A program made the translations under genes and the position numbers. From Comamonas sp. SCN 67-35 (GTDB taxonomy: Bacteria > Pseudomonadota > Gammaproteobacteria > Burkholderiales > Burkholderiaceae_C): a DNA stretch of 64,000 bases. The first letter of the stretch is position 1, and every line of letters begins with the position of its first letter. The stretch covers positions 1-64,000 of the forward strand of contig MEFV01000014.1 in assembly GCA_001725255.1 (NCBI GenBank), read 5' to 3'. The notes beneath the pieces are model-generated. The model was given only the letters and a program-made list of their open reading frames with translations. It did no database searches and had not been told where the DNA came from. This document shows, piece after piece, positions 28,307 to 37,773 of the stretch.

Positions 28307-30057
28307 CACAGCAGCGGCTCCTCGATCGGGTTGGAGACGATCAACGGCTTGACCGCCAGATCGGGCGCCACACCCATGAGGCGCAGGGTCTGCTGCACCA
28401 CTTCGCTGAAGACCGGGCCGGAAACGGAGCCGCCGTAATAGACGCCCGCCGAAGGCTCGTCCACCATCACCGCCACGATGATGCGCGGGTTGTCGATGGG
28501 CGCCATGCCAGTGAACCAGGCGCGGTACTTGCCCGCCGCATAGCCCTTGCCCGCCTGTTTGCGCGCCGTGCCGGACTTGCCGCCAACGGAATACCCCACG
28601 GTCTGCGCCTTCTGCCCCGTGCCCCCCGGCCCGGCAGCCAGCCACAGCATGTGGCGCACGAGTTCAGCCGTCTTCGGCGAGAAGACCTGCATGCCCTCGG
28701 GCCGCGTATCGCTCTTGAGCATCGTCGCGGGAATCACCTTGCCGCCGTTGGCGAACACGGTGTAGGAGCGCGCCATCTGAAAGAGCGACGCCGACAGGCC
28801 GTAGCCATACGCAATGGTGGCCTGCTCCACCGGCTTCCAGGTTTTCCAGGGGCGCAGGCGCCCGCTGGCGGCCCCGGGGAAGGCGATCTGCGGCTTCTGG
28901 CCGTAGCCCAGTTCCGTGTGCACGGTCCACATCTCCTGTGGCGACATGCGCTGCGCCACCTTGAGCGCGCCGATATTGCTCGATTTCTCGATGACGCCAT
29001 CCACCGTCAGAACGCCATGGTTTTGCGTATCGGAAATGACGAAACCGCCGATCGCGTAGCGGCCGGGATTGGTATCGATGATGGTGTCGTGCTTGACGCG
29101 TCCGAGCTCCAGCGCCGTGCCTATGGTGATGGGCTTCATCGTGGAGCCGGGCTCGAAGGTGTCAGTCAGCGCACGGTTGCGCAATTGCTCACCCGTGAGT
29201 CGGCGTCGGTCGGCCGGGTCGTAGCTCGGGTAGTTGGTCAATGCCAGCACCTCGCCCGTATGGGCATCGAGCACCACGACGCTGCCCGCCTTGGCCTTGT
29301 TGGCAATCACCGTATCGCGCAGCTTCTGGTAGGCGAAGAACTGCACCTTGCTGTCGATCGACAGCTGAATGTCGCGCCCATCCTCGGGCGGCGTCTCGGC
29401 ACCGATGCCCTGGACAACGCGCCCGCGCCCGTCCTTGATCACGCGCAGCGACCCGGCCTTGCCCGCCAGCTCGCTGTCGAAGGCCAGCTCCATGCCTTCC
29501 TGGCCATGGTCTTCCACATTGGTGAAGCCCACGACGTGCGCCACCGACTCACCCTCGGGATACTCGCGCTTGTATTCCTTGCGCAGGTAGATGCCCTTGA
29601 TACCGAGCGCCATGATCTTCTGGCCCACATCCCAGTCGAGCTGGCGCTTGATCCAGACGAAGCTCTTGTCCTCGTCGCTGAACCGGGCCAGCAACCTGTC
29701 CAGCGGCATGTCCATGAGCTGCGCCGCCTGCTTGAGCCGCTCGCGCACCGTGGGCTGCTGGTCGTCCACGTCCTCGGGGATGGCCCAGATGCTCGCCGCG
29801 GGCACGCTGGAGGCGAGGATCAGACCGTTGCGATCGAGCAGGCGGCCGCGATACGCGGGCAATTCGATCGTGCGCACGAAGCGCACTTCGCCCTGACGTT
29901 TGAAGAAATCGCTGTGAATGACCTGTACATAGGTGGCGCGCGCGGCCAGCGCGACAAAGCCGAATCCCACGAGGGCCACGACGAACTTGCTGCGCCAGAC
30001 AGGCGTGCGCGCCGCCAGCAGGGGGCTGGAGACGTAATTGACGCGGCGCCGGCTCAC
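28306..30057 (-). CDS. ftsI: Septal transpeptidase FtsI (PBP3)
   Basis: FtsI crosslinks septal peptidoglycan. The 583-residue protein has a short cytoplasmic tail, one membrane helix (about 24-44), a dimerisation/pedestal region and the transpeptidase domain with S305-T-M-K308, S359-S-N361 and K494-S-G-T. KSGT replaces KTGT, which is common in betaproteobacteria as far as I recall. A GTG start at 30057 overlaps the ftsL stop as GTGA. Longer in-frame extensions would run into ftsL. Confidence 0.96.
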   Translation of the reverse strand: MSRRRVNYVSSPLLAARTPVWRSKFVVALVGFGFVALAARATYVQVIHSDFFKRQGEVRFVRTIELPAYRGRLLDRNGLILASSVPAASIWAIPEDVDDQQPTVRERLKQAAQLMDMPLDRLLARFSDEDKSFVWIKRQLDWDVGQKIMALGIKGIYLRKEYKREYPEGESVAHVVGFTNVEDHGQEGMELAFDSELAGKAGSLRVIKDGRGRVVQGIGAETPPEDGRDIQLSIDSKVQFFAYQKLRDTVIANKAKAGSVVVLDAHTGEVLALTNYPSYDPADRRRLTGEQLRNRALTDTFEPGSTMKPITIGTALELGRVKHDTIIDTNPGRYAIGGFVISDTQNHGVLTVDGVIEKSSNIGALKVAQRMSPQEMWTVHTELGYGQKPQIAFPGAASGRLRPWKTWKPVEQATIAYGYGLSASLFQMARSYTVFANGGKVIPATMLKSDTRPEGMQVFSPKTAELVRHMLWLAAGPGGTGQKAQTVGYSVGGKSGTARKQAGKGYAAGKYRAWFTGMAPIDNPRIIVAVMVDEPSAGVYYGGSVSGPVFSEVVQQTLRLMGVAPDLAVKPLIVSNPIEEPLL

Positions 30058-30353
30058 GGCTTGCCTCCCGCGGCGGGTTCGAGCGAACTGCCATCGGCGG
30101 CCACATACAGCGTCGTGGCCGGCGTGGGCGTGCGCATCCGGAGCTTGTCGCTCGCCAGGCGCTCCACACGCAGCGGCGTGGCCTGCGCGCGCTTTTCCAC
30201 CAGCAGGCGCTGGTGCTCCACCTCGAGCTGGCGCGCCTCGACACTGACGCGGTGCCACTCGGTGCTGAGGCGCCGCGATTCGTACTGCACCCGCACGAGC
30301 CAGATGCTGCTCGCCATCACGGCCAGCAGCAGCGCGATGCTGATCCGCGTCAT
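30054..30353 (-). CDS. ftsL: Cell division protein FtsL
   Basis: FtsL is a small bitopic protein acting with FtsB and FtsQ. The 99-residue product has a membrane helix (about 4-22) and a heptad-rich periplasmic coiled coil (about 25-75: [20 protein letters not shown]). The C-terminal tail is Ala/Pro-rich. It overlaps rsmH upstream and ftsI downstream by four bases. Confidence 0.9.
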   Translation of the reverse strand: MTRISIALLLAVMASSIWLVRVQYESRRLSTEWHRVSVEARQLEVEHQRLLVEKRAQATPLRVERLASDKLRMRTPTPATTLYVAADGSSLEPAAGGKP

Positions 30354-31276
30354 GCCGCGGCCTCCGTGCGCTCGGCCACGCGCATCACGGCACTGCGCGC
30401 CCGGGGGTTGGCCGCGAGTTCGTCCGCGCCGGGCTTGAAGCGCCCCAGTATCCTGAACGGCATGGCCCGGGGCGCGGCAAACGGGGCGTGCCTGTCCACC
30501 ACTTCGCGCGAATGGCTGGCCATGAACTGCTTGACGATGCGGTCTTCCAGCGAATGAAAGCTGATCACCACCAGGCGCCCGCGCGGCGCGAGCACACGCA
30601 GGCTCGCCTCTAGCGCCTGACTGAGGTCCTCGAGTTCGGCATTGATGAAAATCCGAAGAGCCTGAAAGGTGCGTGTCGCGGGGTTCTGCCCGCGCTCGCG
30701 TGTGCGGACCGCGCCAGCCACGAGGTGGGCGAGCTCGGCAGTGGTCTGAACAGGCCCCTGCTTCTCGCGCCGAGCAACAATCGCCTTTGCAATGGCGCCA
30801 GCAAACCGTTCTTCACCATAGTCACGTATCACCTCCGCTATTGCCGACGGCTCGGCGTGCGCCAGCCACTGCCCCACGCTCTCGCCGCGCGTGGGATCCA
30901 TGCGCATGTCGAGCGGCCCATCAAACCGGAAACTGAAACCTCGTTCGGGTGCGTCGATCTGCGGCGAACTCACGCCCAGATCCAGCAGCACGCCCGCCAC
31001 GCTGCCCACGGCAGACTCCGCGAGCTGCGTGAAGCTGCCCTGGCGGATGGAAAACCGCGCATCCTGGATGGACGAGGCGGCCGCGAGCGCTTCCGGGTCC
31101 TTGTCAAACGCCACCAGCCGGGCGCCCGGCCCGACGCACTCGAGAATGCGCCGCGAATGCCCGCCGCGGCCGAAGGTGCCATCGATGAAGACGGCATTGG
31201 GCGTGCACACCTCGCCCACGAGGGCGGCAACCGCCTCTTCGAGCAGGACGGTGGTGTGTGGCTGTCCCGGGTTCAC
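30350..31276 (-). CDS. rsmH: 16S rRNA (cytosine-1402-N4)-methyltransferase RsmH
   Basis: RsmH (MraW) methylates C1402 of 16S rRNA. The 308-residue protein has the family start [13 protein letters not shown], the SAM-binding [16 protein letters not shown], the [12 protein letters not shown] motif and the C-terminal [14 protein letters not shown]. It is the second gene of the dcw cluster, nine bases after mraZ. Confidence 0.97.
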   Translation of the reverse strand: MNPGQPHTTVLLEEAVAALVGEVCTPNAVFIDGTFGRGGHSRRILECVGPGARLVAFDKDPEALAAASSIQDARFSIRQGSFTQLAESAVGSVAGVLLDLGVSSPQIDAPERGFSFRFDGPLDMRMDPTRGESVGQWLAHAEPSAIAEVIRDYGEERFAGAIAKAIVARREKQGPVQTTAELAHLVAGAVRTRERGQNPATRTFQALRIFINAELEDLSQALEASLRVLAPRGRLVVISFHSLEDRIVKQFMASHSREVVDRHAPFAAPRAMPFRILGRFKPGADELAANPRARSAVMRVAERTEAAA

Positions 31277-31285
31277 TTGCCACTC

Positions 31286-31714
31286 TCAGAAGGAAAAGTC
31301 CTTGAACACATCAGGCATCTGCGCCTGCATGGCCGCGGCTTCCTTGGCCTCGTAGGTGGCCTTGTCCCAGAGCTCGAAGTGCGTGCCCATCCCGAGCAGC
31401 ACCGCCTCCTTGACCAGGCCGGCTGAGGCACGCAATTCCGGCGAGACCAGCACCCGGCCCGTGCCATCCATTTCCACGTCCATGGCGTTGCCAAGGAAGA
31501 TCCGCTTCCACCACTGCGCCTGCATGGGCAGCTGGGCGATGCGTGCGCTGAAGGCCTCCCACGCCGGACGCGGGAACACCATCAGGCAGCCATCGGGATG
31601 CTTGGTGATCGTGAGCTGGCCTGCCGCGTCCAGCGCCAACGCGTCGCGGTGGCGCGTAGGGATCGACAAACGCCCCTTGGCATCCAGACTGAGCGAAGAC
31701 GCACCTTGGAACAC
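31286..31714 (-). CDS. mraZ: Transcriptional regulator MraZ
   Basis: MraZ is the DNA-binding autorepressor of the dcw cluster. The 142-residue protein has two SpoVT/AbrB-like halves, each with the [13 protein letters not shown] / [13 protein letters not shown] pattern. The start is GTG at 31714, giving the family N-terminus [15 protein letters not shown]. The operator made of regular repeats at 31774-31807 lies just upstream, consistent with autoregulation. Confidence 0.95.
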   Translation of the reverse strand: MFQGASSLSLDAKGRLSIPTRHRDALALDAAGQLTITKHPDGCLMVFPRPAWEAFSARIAQLPMQAQWWKRIFLGNAMDVEMDGTGRVLVSPELRASAGLVKEAVLLGMGTHFELWDKATYEAKEAAAMQAQMPDVFKDFSF

Positions 31715-31773
31715 GGTATTGAACCCTTCGAACCGACACCCGCCGCGACAACCCCCTTTTGAGGGTAATCACG

Positions 31774-31833
31774 GCACTTTTTACCACTTCATTGCACCTT
31801 TTTGCACTGTAGCAGGAAAGTGAGGCTGCGCAA
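31774..31833 (-). promoter_or_regulatory. Promoter of the dcw cluster with a four-repeat MraZ operator
   Basis: Read on the minus strand, a -35 box TTGCGC (31833-31828), a 16-base spacer and a -10 box TACAGT (31811-31806) form a sigma-70-type promoter. From the end of the -10 box (31807) to 31774, the tetranucleotide GTGC, GTGC, GTGG, GTGC occurs four times, each followed by six A/T-rich bases, so the period is exactly ten bases. Regularly spaced GTG/TGG repeats before mraZ are the known form of MraZ operators. Here MraZ would bind one face of the DNA over the transcription start. Confidence 0.85.
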
Positions 31834-31980
31834 GGGGAAAACCCGGAAAATTCACGAATGAAATCAAAGGTTTAGCGCCTCATATTCAACACGAGGGACT
31901 AGAAAAACCTTGATAGTCAAGAGTTTGGACCACATAGCGCATGTGATCCATGAAGCACGGCCGAAGTCAGCTCCGGCTCG

Positions 31981-33321
31981 TCACAGGATGTAGCGCGACA
32001 GGTCCTCGTTGGCACTGAGCGACGCAAGGCGCGCATCGACGAGCGCCCCATCGATCACCACGGTCTGCCCCGAGAGGCGCGTGGCATCGAAACTCACCTC
32101 ATCCAGGAGCCGTTCCATGACGGTGGCCAGGCGCCGCGCGCCGATGTTCTCGGTGCGCTCGTTCACGTCGTACGCGATCTGCGCCAGGCGCGTGATGCCC
32201 TCGGGCGTGAACTCCAGCGTCACGCCTTCGGTGGCCAGCAGCGCCTGGTACTGCTTGACCAGGCTCGCGTGGGTCTGCGTGAGGATGGCCTCGAAATCCT
32301 GCACCGACAGCGAGCCGAGTTCAACGCGAATCGGAAAGCGCCCCTGTAGCTCGGGAATCAGATCGCTGGGCTTGGCCAGGTGAAAGGCTCCGGAGGCAAT
32401 GAACAGGATGTGGTCGGTCTTGACCATGCCGTATTTCGTCGAGACCGTGGTGCCCTCCACCAGCGGCAGCAGGTCACGCTGCACGCCCTGGCGCGAGACA
32501 TCGGCGCCGCTGGTTTCCTGGCGCGTGGCCACCTTGTCGATCTCATCGATGAAGACGATGCCGTTCTGCTCCATGTTGGCCATGGCACGGCTCTTCATTT
32601 CATCCTCGTTCACCAGCTTGGCCGCCTCTTCGTCGGTCAGGAGCTTGAGCGCCTCGGCAATCGCCAGCTTGCGCGTGCGGCGCTTTTCCTGGCCCATCTG
32701 GCTGAACAGGCCGCGCAGCTGTTCGGCCATTTCCTCCATGCCTTGCGGGCCCATGATCTCGACCTGCGGCCGCGCATCGAGCACGTCGATCTCGATTTCC
32801 TTGTCGTCGAGCTGCCCTTCGCGCAGTTTCTTGCGAAACACCTGGCGCGCCGTGTTGTCCGCCGGCGGCTCCTCGGTACGTGAGGCGTCGAGTCCGGCAC
32901 CGCGCGCCGGGGGCACGAGCGCATCGAGGATGCGCTCCTCGGCCGCATCCTCGGCGCGCGCGCGCATTTTCTTCATCTCGTGCTCGCGCATCTGCTTGAC
33001 CGCCACCTCGGCGAGGTCGCGGATGATGGCGTCCACATCCTTGCCCACGTAGCCGACTTCGGTGAACTTGGTCGCCTCGACCTTGATGAAGGGCGCATCG
33101 GCCAGCCGAGCCAGGCGCCGCGCGATTTCGGTCTTGCCCACGCCGGTCGGGCCGATCATGAGGATGTTCTTGGGCGTGATTTCGGCGCGCAGGCCGGCAT
33201 CGACCTGTTGGCGGCGCCAGCGATTGCGCAACGCAATGGCCACGGCGCGCTTGGCACCCTGCTGGCCGACGATGTGGCGATCGAGCTCGGAAACGATCTC
33301 CTGGGGGGTCATGGAAGACAT
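31981..33321 (-). CDS. hslU: ATP-dependent protease ATPase subunit HslU
   Basis: HslU is the AAA+ unfoldase of the HslUV protease. The 446-residue protein has the Walker A motif [13 protein letters not shown], the GYVGKD pore motif, an intermediate domain (about 110-240), Walker [10 protein letters not shown], and the C-terminal LSRYIL tail that docks into HslV. Start [10 protein letters not shown] at 33321, with an alternative Met three codons later. It follows hslV after a repeat-filled 51-bp gap. Confidence 0.97.
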   Translation of the reverse strand: MSSMTPQEIVSELDRHIVGQQGAKRAVAIALRNRWRRQQVDAGLRAEITPKNILMIGPTGVGKTEIARRLARLADAPFIKVEATKFTEVGYVGKDVDAIIRDLAEVAVKQMREHEMKKMRARAEDAAEERILDALVPPARGAGLDASRTEEPPADNTARQVFRKKLREGQLDDKEIEIDVLDARPQVEIMGPQGMEEMAEQLRGLFSQMGQEKRRTRKLAIAEALKLLTDEEAAKLVNEDEMKSRAMANMEQNGIVFIDEIDKVATRQETSGADVSRQGVQRDLLPLVEGTTVSTKYGMVKTDHILFIASGAFHLAKPSDLIPELQGRFPIRVELGSLSVQDFEAILTQTHASLVKQYQALLATEGVTLEFTPEGITRLAQIAYDVNERTENIGARRLATVMERLLDEVSFDATRLSGQTVVIDGALVDARLASLSANEDLSRYIL

Positions 33322-33338
33322 TTGTGATCCAAATCAGG

Positions 33339-33388
33339 CTTCAGCGCTTTACCGGCAAGCGCGAGCAGCTATTAAATAAAAGACTACA
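33339..33388 (-). repeat. Dispersed short repeat with ATAGCTG core, copy 3
   Basis: On the minus strand the text reads AATAGCTGCTCGCGCTTG and continues with CCGGTAAAGCGC to a GAAGCCTGATTTG end. It occupies the gap between hslV and hslU and reaches the hslV stop codon. The pattern is the fullest of the four copies in the window. Confidence 0.65.
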
Positions 33389-33932
33389 GCGTCTCTATCG
33401 TGTGGTGCATGTTGGTGTAGATGCACAGCTCACCGGCAATTTCCAGCGATTTCCTGATGATCTCCACCGCCGACAGATCGGTGTTGGCCAGCAGCGCCTT
33501 GGCCGCCGAATGCGCGTAGGCACCGCCCGAGCCGATCGCGACGATGCCCTGCTCGGGTTCGAGCACATCGCCATTGCCGGTGATGATGAGCGAGGCGGTT
33601 TCATCGGCCACGGCGAGCATGGCTTCGAGGCGGCGCAGCACGCGGTCGGTGCGCCAGTCCTTGGTGAGCTCGATGGCGGCGCGCGTGAGCTGGCCTTGGT
33701 GTTTTTCCAGCTTGGCCTCGAAACGCTCGAACAGCGTGAACGCGTCTGCCGTGGCGCCGGCGAAACCGGCGAGCACCTTGTCGTGGTAGAGCTTGCGCAC
33801 CTTGCGCGCCGAGCCCTTGACGACGATGTTGCCCAGCGTGACCTGGCCGTCGCCGCCGATCGCCACCTGCACGCGACCGTCAGGAAGCTGGCGGCGCACA
33901 CTCAGAATGGTGGTACCGTGAAACTGTTCCAT
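33384..33932 (-). CDS. hslV: ATP-dependent protease peptidase subunit HslV
   Basis: HslV is the proteasome-like threonine peptidase of HslUV. The 182-residue protein begins [14 protein letters not shown], in which the Thr after Gly becomes the nucleophile after removal of the leader. GDGQVTLGN and the [15 protein letters not shown] segment are typical. The ATG at 33932 was chosen over a long upstream extension. It is upstream of hslU, the usual order. Confidence 0.97.
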   Translation of the reverse strand: MEQFHGTTILSVRRQLPDGRVQVAIGGDGQVTLGNIVVKGSARKVRKLYHDKVLAGFAGATADAFTLFERFEAKLEKHQGQLTRAAIELTKDWRTDRVLRRLEAMLAVADETASLIITGNGDVLEPEQGIVAIGSGGAYAHSAAKALLANTDLSAVEIIRKSLEIAGELCIYTNMHHTIETL

Positions 33933-33979
33933 AAATTTTTTATGTGACGGCGCCTCGCCGTTTTGCAAGGGGGCCGAGG

Positions 33980-35707
33980 TCAGTTCTTGCGCGGCTCCAC
34001 CCAGGCGTGCTCGCCGATGCCGATCACGTTGAAGAACACCGCAATCAGCCGGTGCAGATTGTGGAAGTGCAACTCCCGGCCCTGCGCCTGCTGGACCGCC
34101 GCCCAGTTCAGCACCGAGCCGACGGCGGCGAAATCGATGCGGATCAGCCGGTCGCATGCGATCACGAAGGGACGCCCCTTGGGCATCAGCGCCTCCAGGG
34201 GCGCGAGCTGGGGTTGCGCATCTCCTTCGATCTCCCCCGCGAGTTCGGCCACGGGCGCCGCATCGTCCATCGCCTGCGGCCTCCCCGGCGCCGCCATCGC
34301 AGCGGCGTCGCCCTGCCCGTGCGTCGCGGGCACGTCTTCTCCCAGCAGGCGGCATTTGGGGTCGGCCCACGACGGCGGAGACACCTCGTAAGTGACGCAA
34401 TAGTCCAGCGCCACCGCCTCGAAATCATCGGCCTGGTCGGTCAGACGCAGCAGCGCCATGCGCAGCAGCCACCACTGCGGGTCCGCGGTGCGATCCTCGG
34501 CCACGGTCTGCGCCTGCAGCACTTTGTGCAGTGCCGCCAGTCCCTGAAAGCGCAATGACACCTTCTGGTTCGCCCATGCGCCAAACAGATCGACCAGCGC
34601 CGCCAGCGCGGGTGCATCGATCGTGACGAGCCGCCCCCAATTGAGCGTCCACGGAGGGGCAGAGCGCGAGAGCGAGACCTGCAGCGCGGCGATGGTCTGC
34701 TGCCCCAGTGTGGCGGGCGCGTTCCAGACCAGCTCGCGCTGCGGCTGTGCCTCGGTGTGGGCCGCGGGGGCCACGCCCAATTGCTTGGGCATGGAAAACC
34801 ACAACGGGGCGGAGCGCCCGTAGCGCGCCGCATAGTCGATGGCCAGCGCATCGAAGGGCTCCTGCTGGCCCGTCGCGCGATAAAGGTCGAACAGGGTCAT
34901 CCAGATTTCGTGTTGCTCGGCCGTTTCATCCTTGGCATGCCGGGCCAGCACTTCATTCAGGCAGCGTGCCGCGCCCGCGTAATCGGCGTTGGCGAACAGG
35001 ATCGCGGCCTCTTCAAGATCAGGTTCATGCACGAATTTTTCCTCTCTGGGCGCGTTCCGGGCGGCAGCCTCTTCAGCCGCGGACGGTGCAAACGGGCTGA
35101 GCAAATTGTCATCGCGAAACAGGGCGCTGGGCACCTCGCTGTTGATGGTGGAGTCGCGCTGCAGCGCCGACGCCGCCGTGGGCGCGAAGGCCTGCAGGGG
35201 ATCGCGCCAGGAACCCGCCTGCGATTGCGATGCCGACATCGGAGGCGGCAAGGTGGTTTCACCCAGCGCGCTGGGGACGTCCGCGTCCGGGTGGCGCTCG
35301 ACTTCCTGGCGGACCGGCTGCCGCCCAGACGGGATGGCGCCCTGCGCCTTCCACCACTGCTGCGACATCTGCTGCTCGATCGCGTCGATCTTGCGCAGTG
35401 TCTCGGCGCGTTCCGAGCGCTCGCCGATGCCAGTGCTCAGGAAGGAGGTGCGCGCCGGTGTGTCGTCGTGCATCACGCCGGGAGCACCTTCCTTGCGACG
35501 CAGCTTGCGCAACTGATCGAATTCACGCCTGCGCACGAAATCGTTGCGGCGCTTGCGCTCGATCATCTCCTTGAGCTTCTGGCGCGTGTACTGTGACTCC
35601 GGACTTCCGGCCAGCGAGTCCAGCTCGGTCCAGTCCACGGTGGGGTTGCGCACGAAGCGCACGACCTTGGACAGCAAGCCACCGGGCGCCGTGTCTTCCT
35701 TGGTCAT
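33980..35707 (-). CDS. STAS-like repeat protein of unknown function (575 aa)
   Basis: I recognise a STAS-like fold but not a characterised protein. The N-terminal 200 residues are charged and probably disordered, with a basic helix (about 41-72: [20 protein letters not shown]). Then comes a tandem unit. Residues 266-307 and 410-450 resemble each other ([13 protein letters not shown] versus [13 protein letters not shown], each followed by a P-x-W motif). Each is followed by a STAS-like segment (about 340-400 and 505-570, the latter [17 protein letters not shown]). No catalytic residues are visible. It lies alone between hslV and dksA on the same strand. Confidence 0.7.
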   Translation of the reverse strand: MTKEDTAPGGLLSKVVRFVRNPTVDWTELDSLAGSPESQYTRQKLKEMIERKRRNDFVRRREFDQLRKLRRKEGAPGVMHDDTPARTSFLSTGIGERSERAETLRKIDAIEQQMSQQWWKAQGAIPSGRQPVRQEVERHPDADVPSALGETTLPPPMSASQSQAGSWRDPLQAFAPTAASALQRDSTINSEVPSALFRDDNLLSPFAPSAAEEAAARNAPREEKFVHEPDLEEAAILFANADYAGAARCLNEVLARHAKDETAEQHEIWMTLFDLYRATGQQEPFDALAIDYAARYGRSAPLWFSMPKQLGVAPAAHTEAQPQRELVWNAPATLGQQTIAALQVSLSRSAPPWTLNWGRLVTIDAPALAALVDLFGAWANQKVSLRFQGLAALHKVLQAQTVAEDRTADPQWWLLRMALLRLTDQADDFEAVALDYCVTYEVSPPSWADPKCRLLGEDVPATHGQGDAAAMAAPGRPQAMDDAAPVAELAGEIEGDAQPQLAPLEALMPKGRPFVIACDRLIRIDFAAVGSVLNWAAVQQAQGRELHFHNLHRLIAVFFNVIGIGEHAWVEPRKN

Positions 35708-35753
35708 GCGCTGGTGTTCCTATGCCCCGTCCGCGGCAACCATGTCCGGTTCC

Positions 35754-36245
35754 TCAGTCACCGAACATCTTCTGCTTGAGTTCACGCCTTTGCTGCGCTT
35801 CAAGCGAGAGCGTGGCCGTGGGCCGCGCCAGCAGACGGCCCACGCCTATGGGCTCGCCGGTCTCGTCGCAGTAGCCGTAGTCGCCCGCATCGATGCGCGC
35901 AATCGACTGTTCGATCTTCTTGAGGAGCTTCCTCTCGCGGTCGCGCGTGCGCAGCTCCAGCGCATGCTCTTCCTCGATCGTCGCGCGGTCGGCAGGGTCG
36001 GGCACGACCACGGTGTCCTCGCGCAGGTTTTCCGTCGTGGCGCCCGCGTTGTCGTGGATGTCCTGCTTGAGCTGCACCAGCTTCAGGCGAAAGAATGCCA
36101 GCTGCTTCTCATTCATGTACTCGCTCTCGGGCATGGCAAGCACATCCTCGTCCGTGAGCTGTTCCACGGACTTGGTTTTCCAGTTGTTGGCCAGCTTCGA
36201 ATCTTTCTTGGCGGCCGCCACAGGTTTTTGCAGGGTCGTATTCAT
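35754..36245 (-). CDS. dksA: RNA polymerase-binding transcription factor DksA, one-cysteine type
   Basis: DksA binds the RNA polymerase secondary channel and works with ppGpp. The 163-residue protein has the coiled coil with the tip residues D83-P-A-D86 and the C-terminal globular domain. Of the four zinc-finger Cys only the first remains (C126). The other positions are T129, S147 and A150, so zinc is probably not bound. This form is usual in betaproteobacteria to my knowledge. The ATG at 36245 gives the family N-terminus. A COG0523 GTPase gene lies upstream on the same strand. Confidence 0.95.
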   Translation of the reverse strand: MNTTLQKPVAAAKKDSKLANNWKTKSVEQLTDEDVLAMPESEYMNEKQLAFFRLKLVQLKQDIHDNAGATTENLREDTVVVPDPADRATIEEEHALELRTRDRERKLLKKIEQSIARIDAGDYGYCDETGEPIGVGRLLARPTATLSLEAQQRRELKQKMFGD

Positions 36246-36490
36246 GGTGAGGGTACGCTGGCTAGAGTGAAGGAAAAGCAGGTCAATGCGACGATGGTAA
36301 CGCCACTTGAGTGCAAGCAAAAGCCATGGCCTCGCAAGCGCCGGTCACGTTGCGGCAACGGCCCGCCACGGCAGGCCTGCAGGCCGCCCCGTGGACGGGC
36401 GGCGATTGTATAGACCGGGAACGCAAAGGGCCGCCGAAGGCGCTGAGGGAATACCCTAGCGGCACCCCGCCACGAACAGGCGACTGGCAC
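36246..36490 (-). promoter_or_regulatory. dksA leader and promoter region
   Basis: This 245-bp gap precedes dksA. On the minus strand a -10-like TACAAT (36410-36405) lies about 160 bp before the start codon, without a convincing -35 box. The intervening leader is GC-rich with several short inverted repeats (for example around 36370-36400). I see no reading frame with coding character. Confidence 0.35.
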
Positions 36491-37543
36491 TCACGCTGGC
36501 GCCAGGCACTGCTCCAGCCCCTGGAAGAAGATGTCCCTGGGCAGGTCGATGCCGATGAACACCATGCGACTCTGGCGCGGCTCGTCCTTGCCCCACTCCG
36601 GCCCCAGGTCGCTGCCCATGAGCTGGTGCACGCCCTGGAAGATCACCTTGCGCTCGGTCCCCTTCATCGCCAGCACGCCCTTGTAGCGCAGCATGCGCGG
36701 ACCGTAGATGTTGACGATGGCGCCGATGAAATCCTCCAGCTTGGCCGGGTCGAACGGCCGCTCGGAGCGGAAGACGAAGCTCTTGACGTCGTCGTCATAG
36801 TGGTGGTGGTGCAGGTGGGCGCAGTGCTCGCCGTGCTCGTGGCCATGGTCGTGATCGTGGTGCTCGTGATCATAATCGTGGTCATCCTCCTTGAGCAGCT
36901 CCGGATCGACTTCGAGCTTGTCGTTGAGATTGAAGCCGCGCAGATCGAGCACCTCCTTGAGCGGCACCTCGCCAAAGTGCACCGCGCGGATCGGCGCGCG
37001 CGGGTTCATGTGCTTGAGGCGATGGATGAGCGCGTCCTTGTCCTGCTCGCTCACGAGATCGGTCTTGGAGAGAAAAATCTGGTCGGCGAACCCCACCTGA
37101 CGGCGCGCCTCCTGGCGCGTGTCCAGCTGCTCATTGGCATGCTTGGCATCGACCAGCGTGATCACCGAATCCACGAGATAGGACTCGGCGATCTCGTCGT
37201 CCATGAAGAAGGTCTGCACCACCGGGCCGGGGTCCGCCAGGCCCGTGGTCTCGATCACCACGCGCTCGAAGTCGAGCAGGCCCTTGCGCTTCTTGGCCGC
37301 CAGCAGCCGCAAGGTGTCACGCAGGTCTTCGCGGATGGTGCAGCACACGCAGCCGTTGCTCATCTGGAGAATCTGCTCTTTCGACTCGGCGACGAGCAGA
37401 TCGCTGTCGATATTTTCCTCGCCGAATTCATTTTCGATGACGGCAATCTTCTGGCCGTGGGTTTCCGTAAGCACGCGCTTGAGCAGCGTGGTTTTGCCAG
37501 AACCGAGAAAGCCCGTGAGGATGGTGGCTGGGATGAGTGACAT
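36491..37543 (-). CDS. COG0523 / CobW-family G3E GTPase, zinc-chaperone type
   Basis: G3E GTPases insert or deliver metals. The 350-residue protein has the P-loop GFLGSGKTT (residues 11-19), the metal motif G64-C-V-C-C68, the ETTGLADP switch region and SKTD for guanine specificity. A His/Asp/Glu-rich loop (about 219-252) should bind divalent metal. A CobW C-terminal domain (about 255-345) follows. It is upstream of dksA and divergent from the chemotaxis receptor. No Zur box was evident upstream, so zinc-dependent control is unproven. Confidence 0.9.
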   Translation of the reverse strand: MSLIPATILTGFLGSGKTTLLKRVLTETHGQKIAVIENEFGEENIDSDLLVAESKEQILQMSNGCVCCTIREDLRDTLRLLAAKKRKGLLDFERVVIETTGLADPGPVVQTFFMDDEIAESYLVDSVITLVDAKHANEQLDTRQEARRQVGFADQIFLSKTDLVSEQDKDALIHRLKHMNPRAPIRAVHFGEVPLKEVLDLRGFNLNDKLEVDPELLKEDDHDYDHEHHDHDHGHEHGEHCAHLHHHHYDDDVKSFVFRSERPFDPAKLEDFIGAIVNIYGPRMLRYKGVLAMKGTERKVIFQGVHQLMGSDLGPEWGKDEPRQSRMVFIGIDLPRDIFFQGLEQCLAPA

Positions 37544-37773
37544 GGTGAATCCGGGGAAAACAAGAATATCCGCGTCAAAGCGGTCGCAACAACCACTATT
37601 TTATTGAAATGCCAAATTCCCGCTTGCGCACAATGCGTAATCAGCTATCAATATGGTAGCTATCTGGAAGTCACGACCGTCATGACTCCCGTCGCACAAG
37701 CGACGGTTCCATAATACGGCGCAAGTGTGGTTACATCCTTAAACACACATGATCCCGGCTTCGGAGAAGAGCG
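37544..37773. other. Divergent intergenic region between the COG0523 GTPase and the chemotaxis receptor
   Basis: The 230-bp region holds an imperfect ATAGCTG-type element at about 37642-37672 (GCTATCAATATGGTAGC) and a perfect hairpin, CCGTCGC (37689-37695) with GCGACGG (37700-37706). A possible -10 (TAATAC, about 37713) lies before the receptor gene without a clear -35. No flagellar sigma-28 promoter pattern was found. Confidence 0.45.

Noticed and set aside
37544-37640. A Zur-binding site upstream of the COG0523 gene
   Set aside because: No GTTATAACATAAC-like palindrome is present. The A/T-rich patch at about 37598-37612 lacks dyad symmetry.
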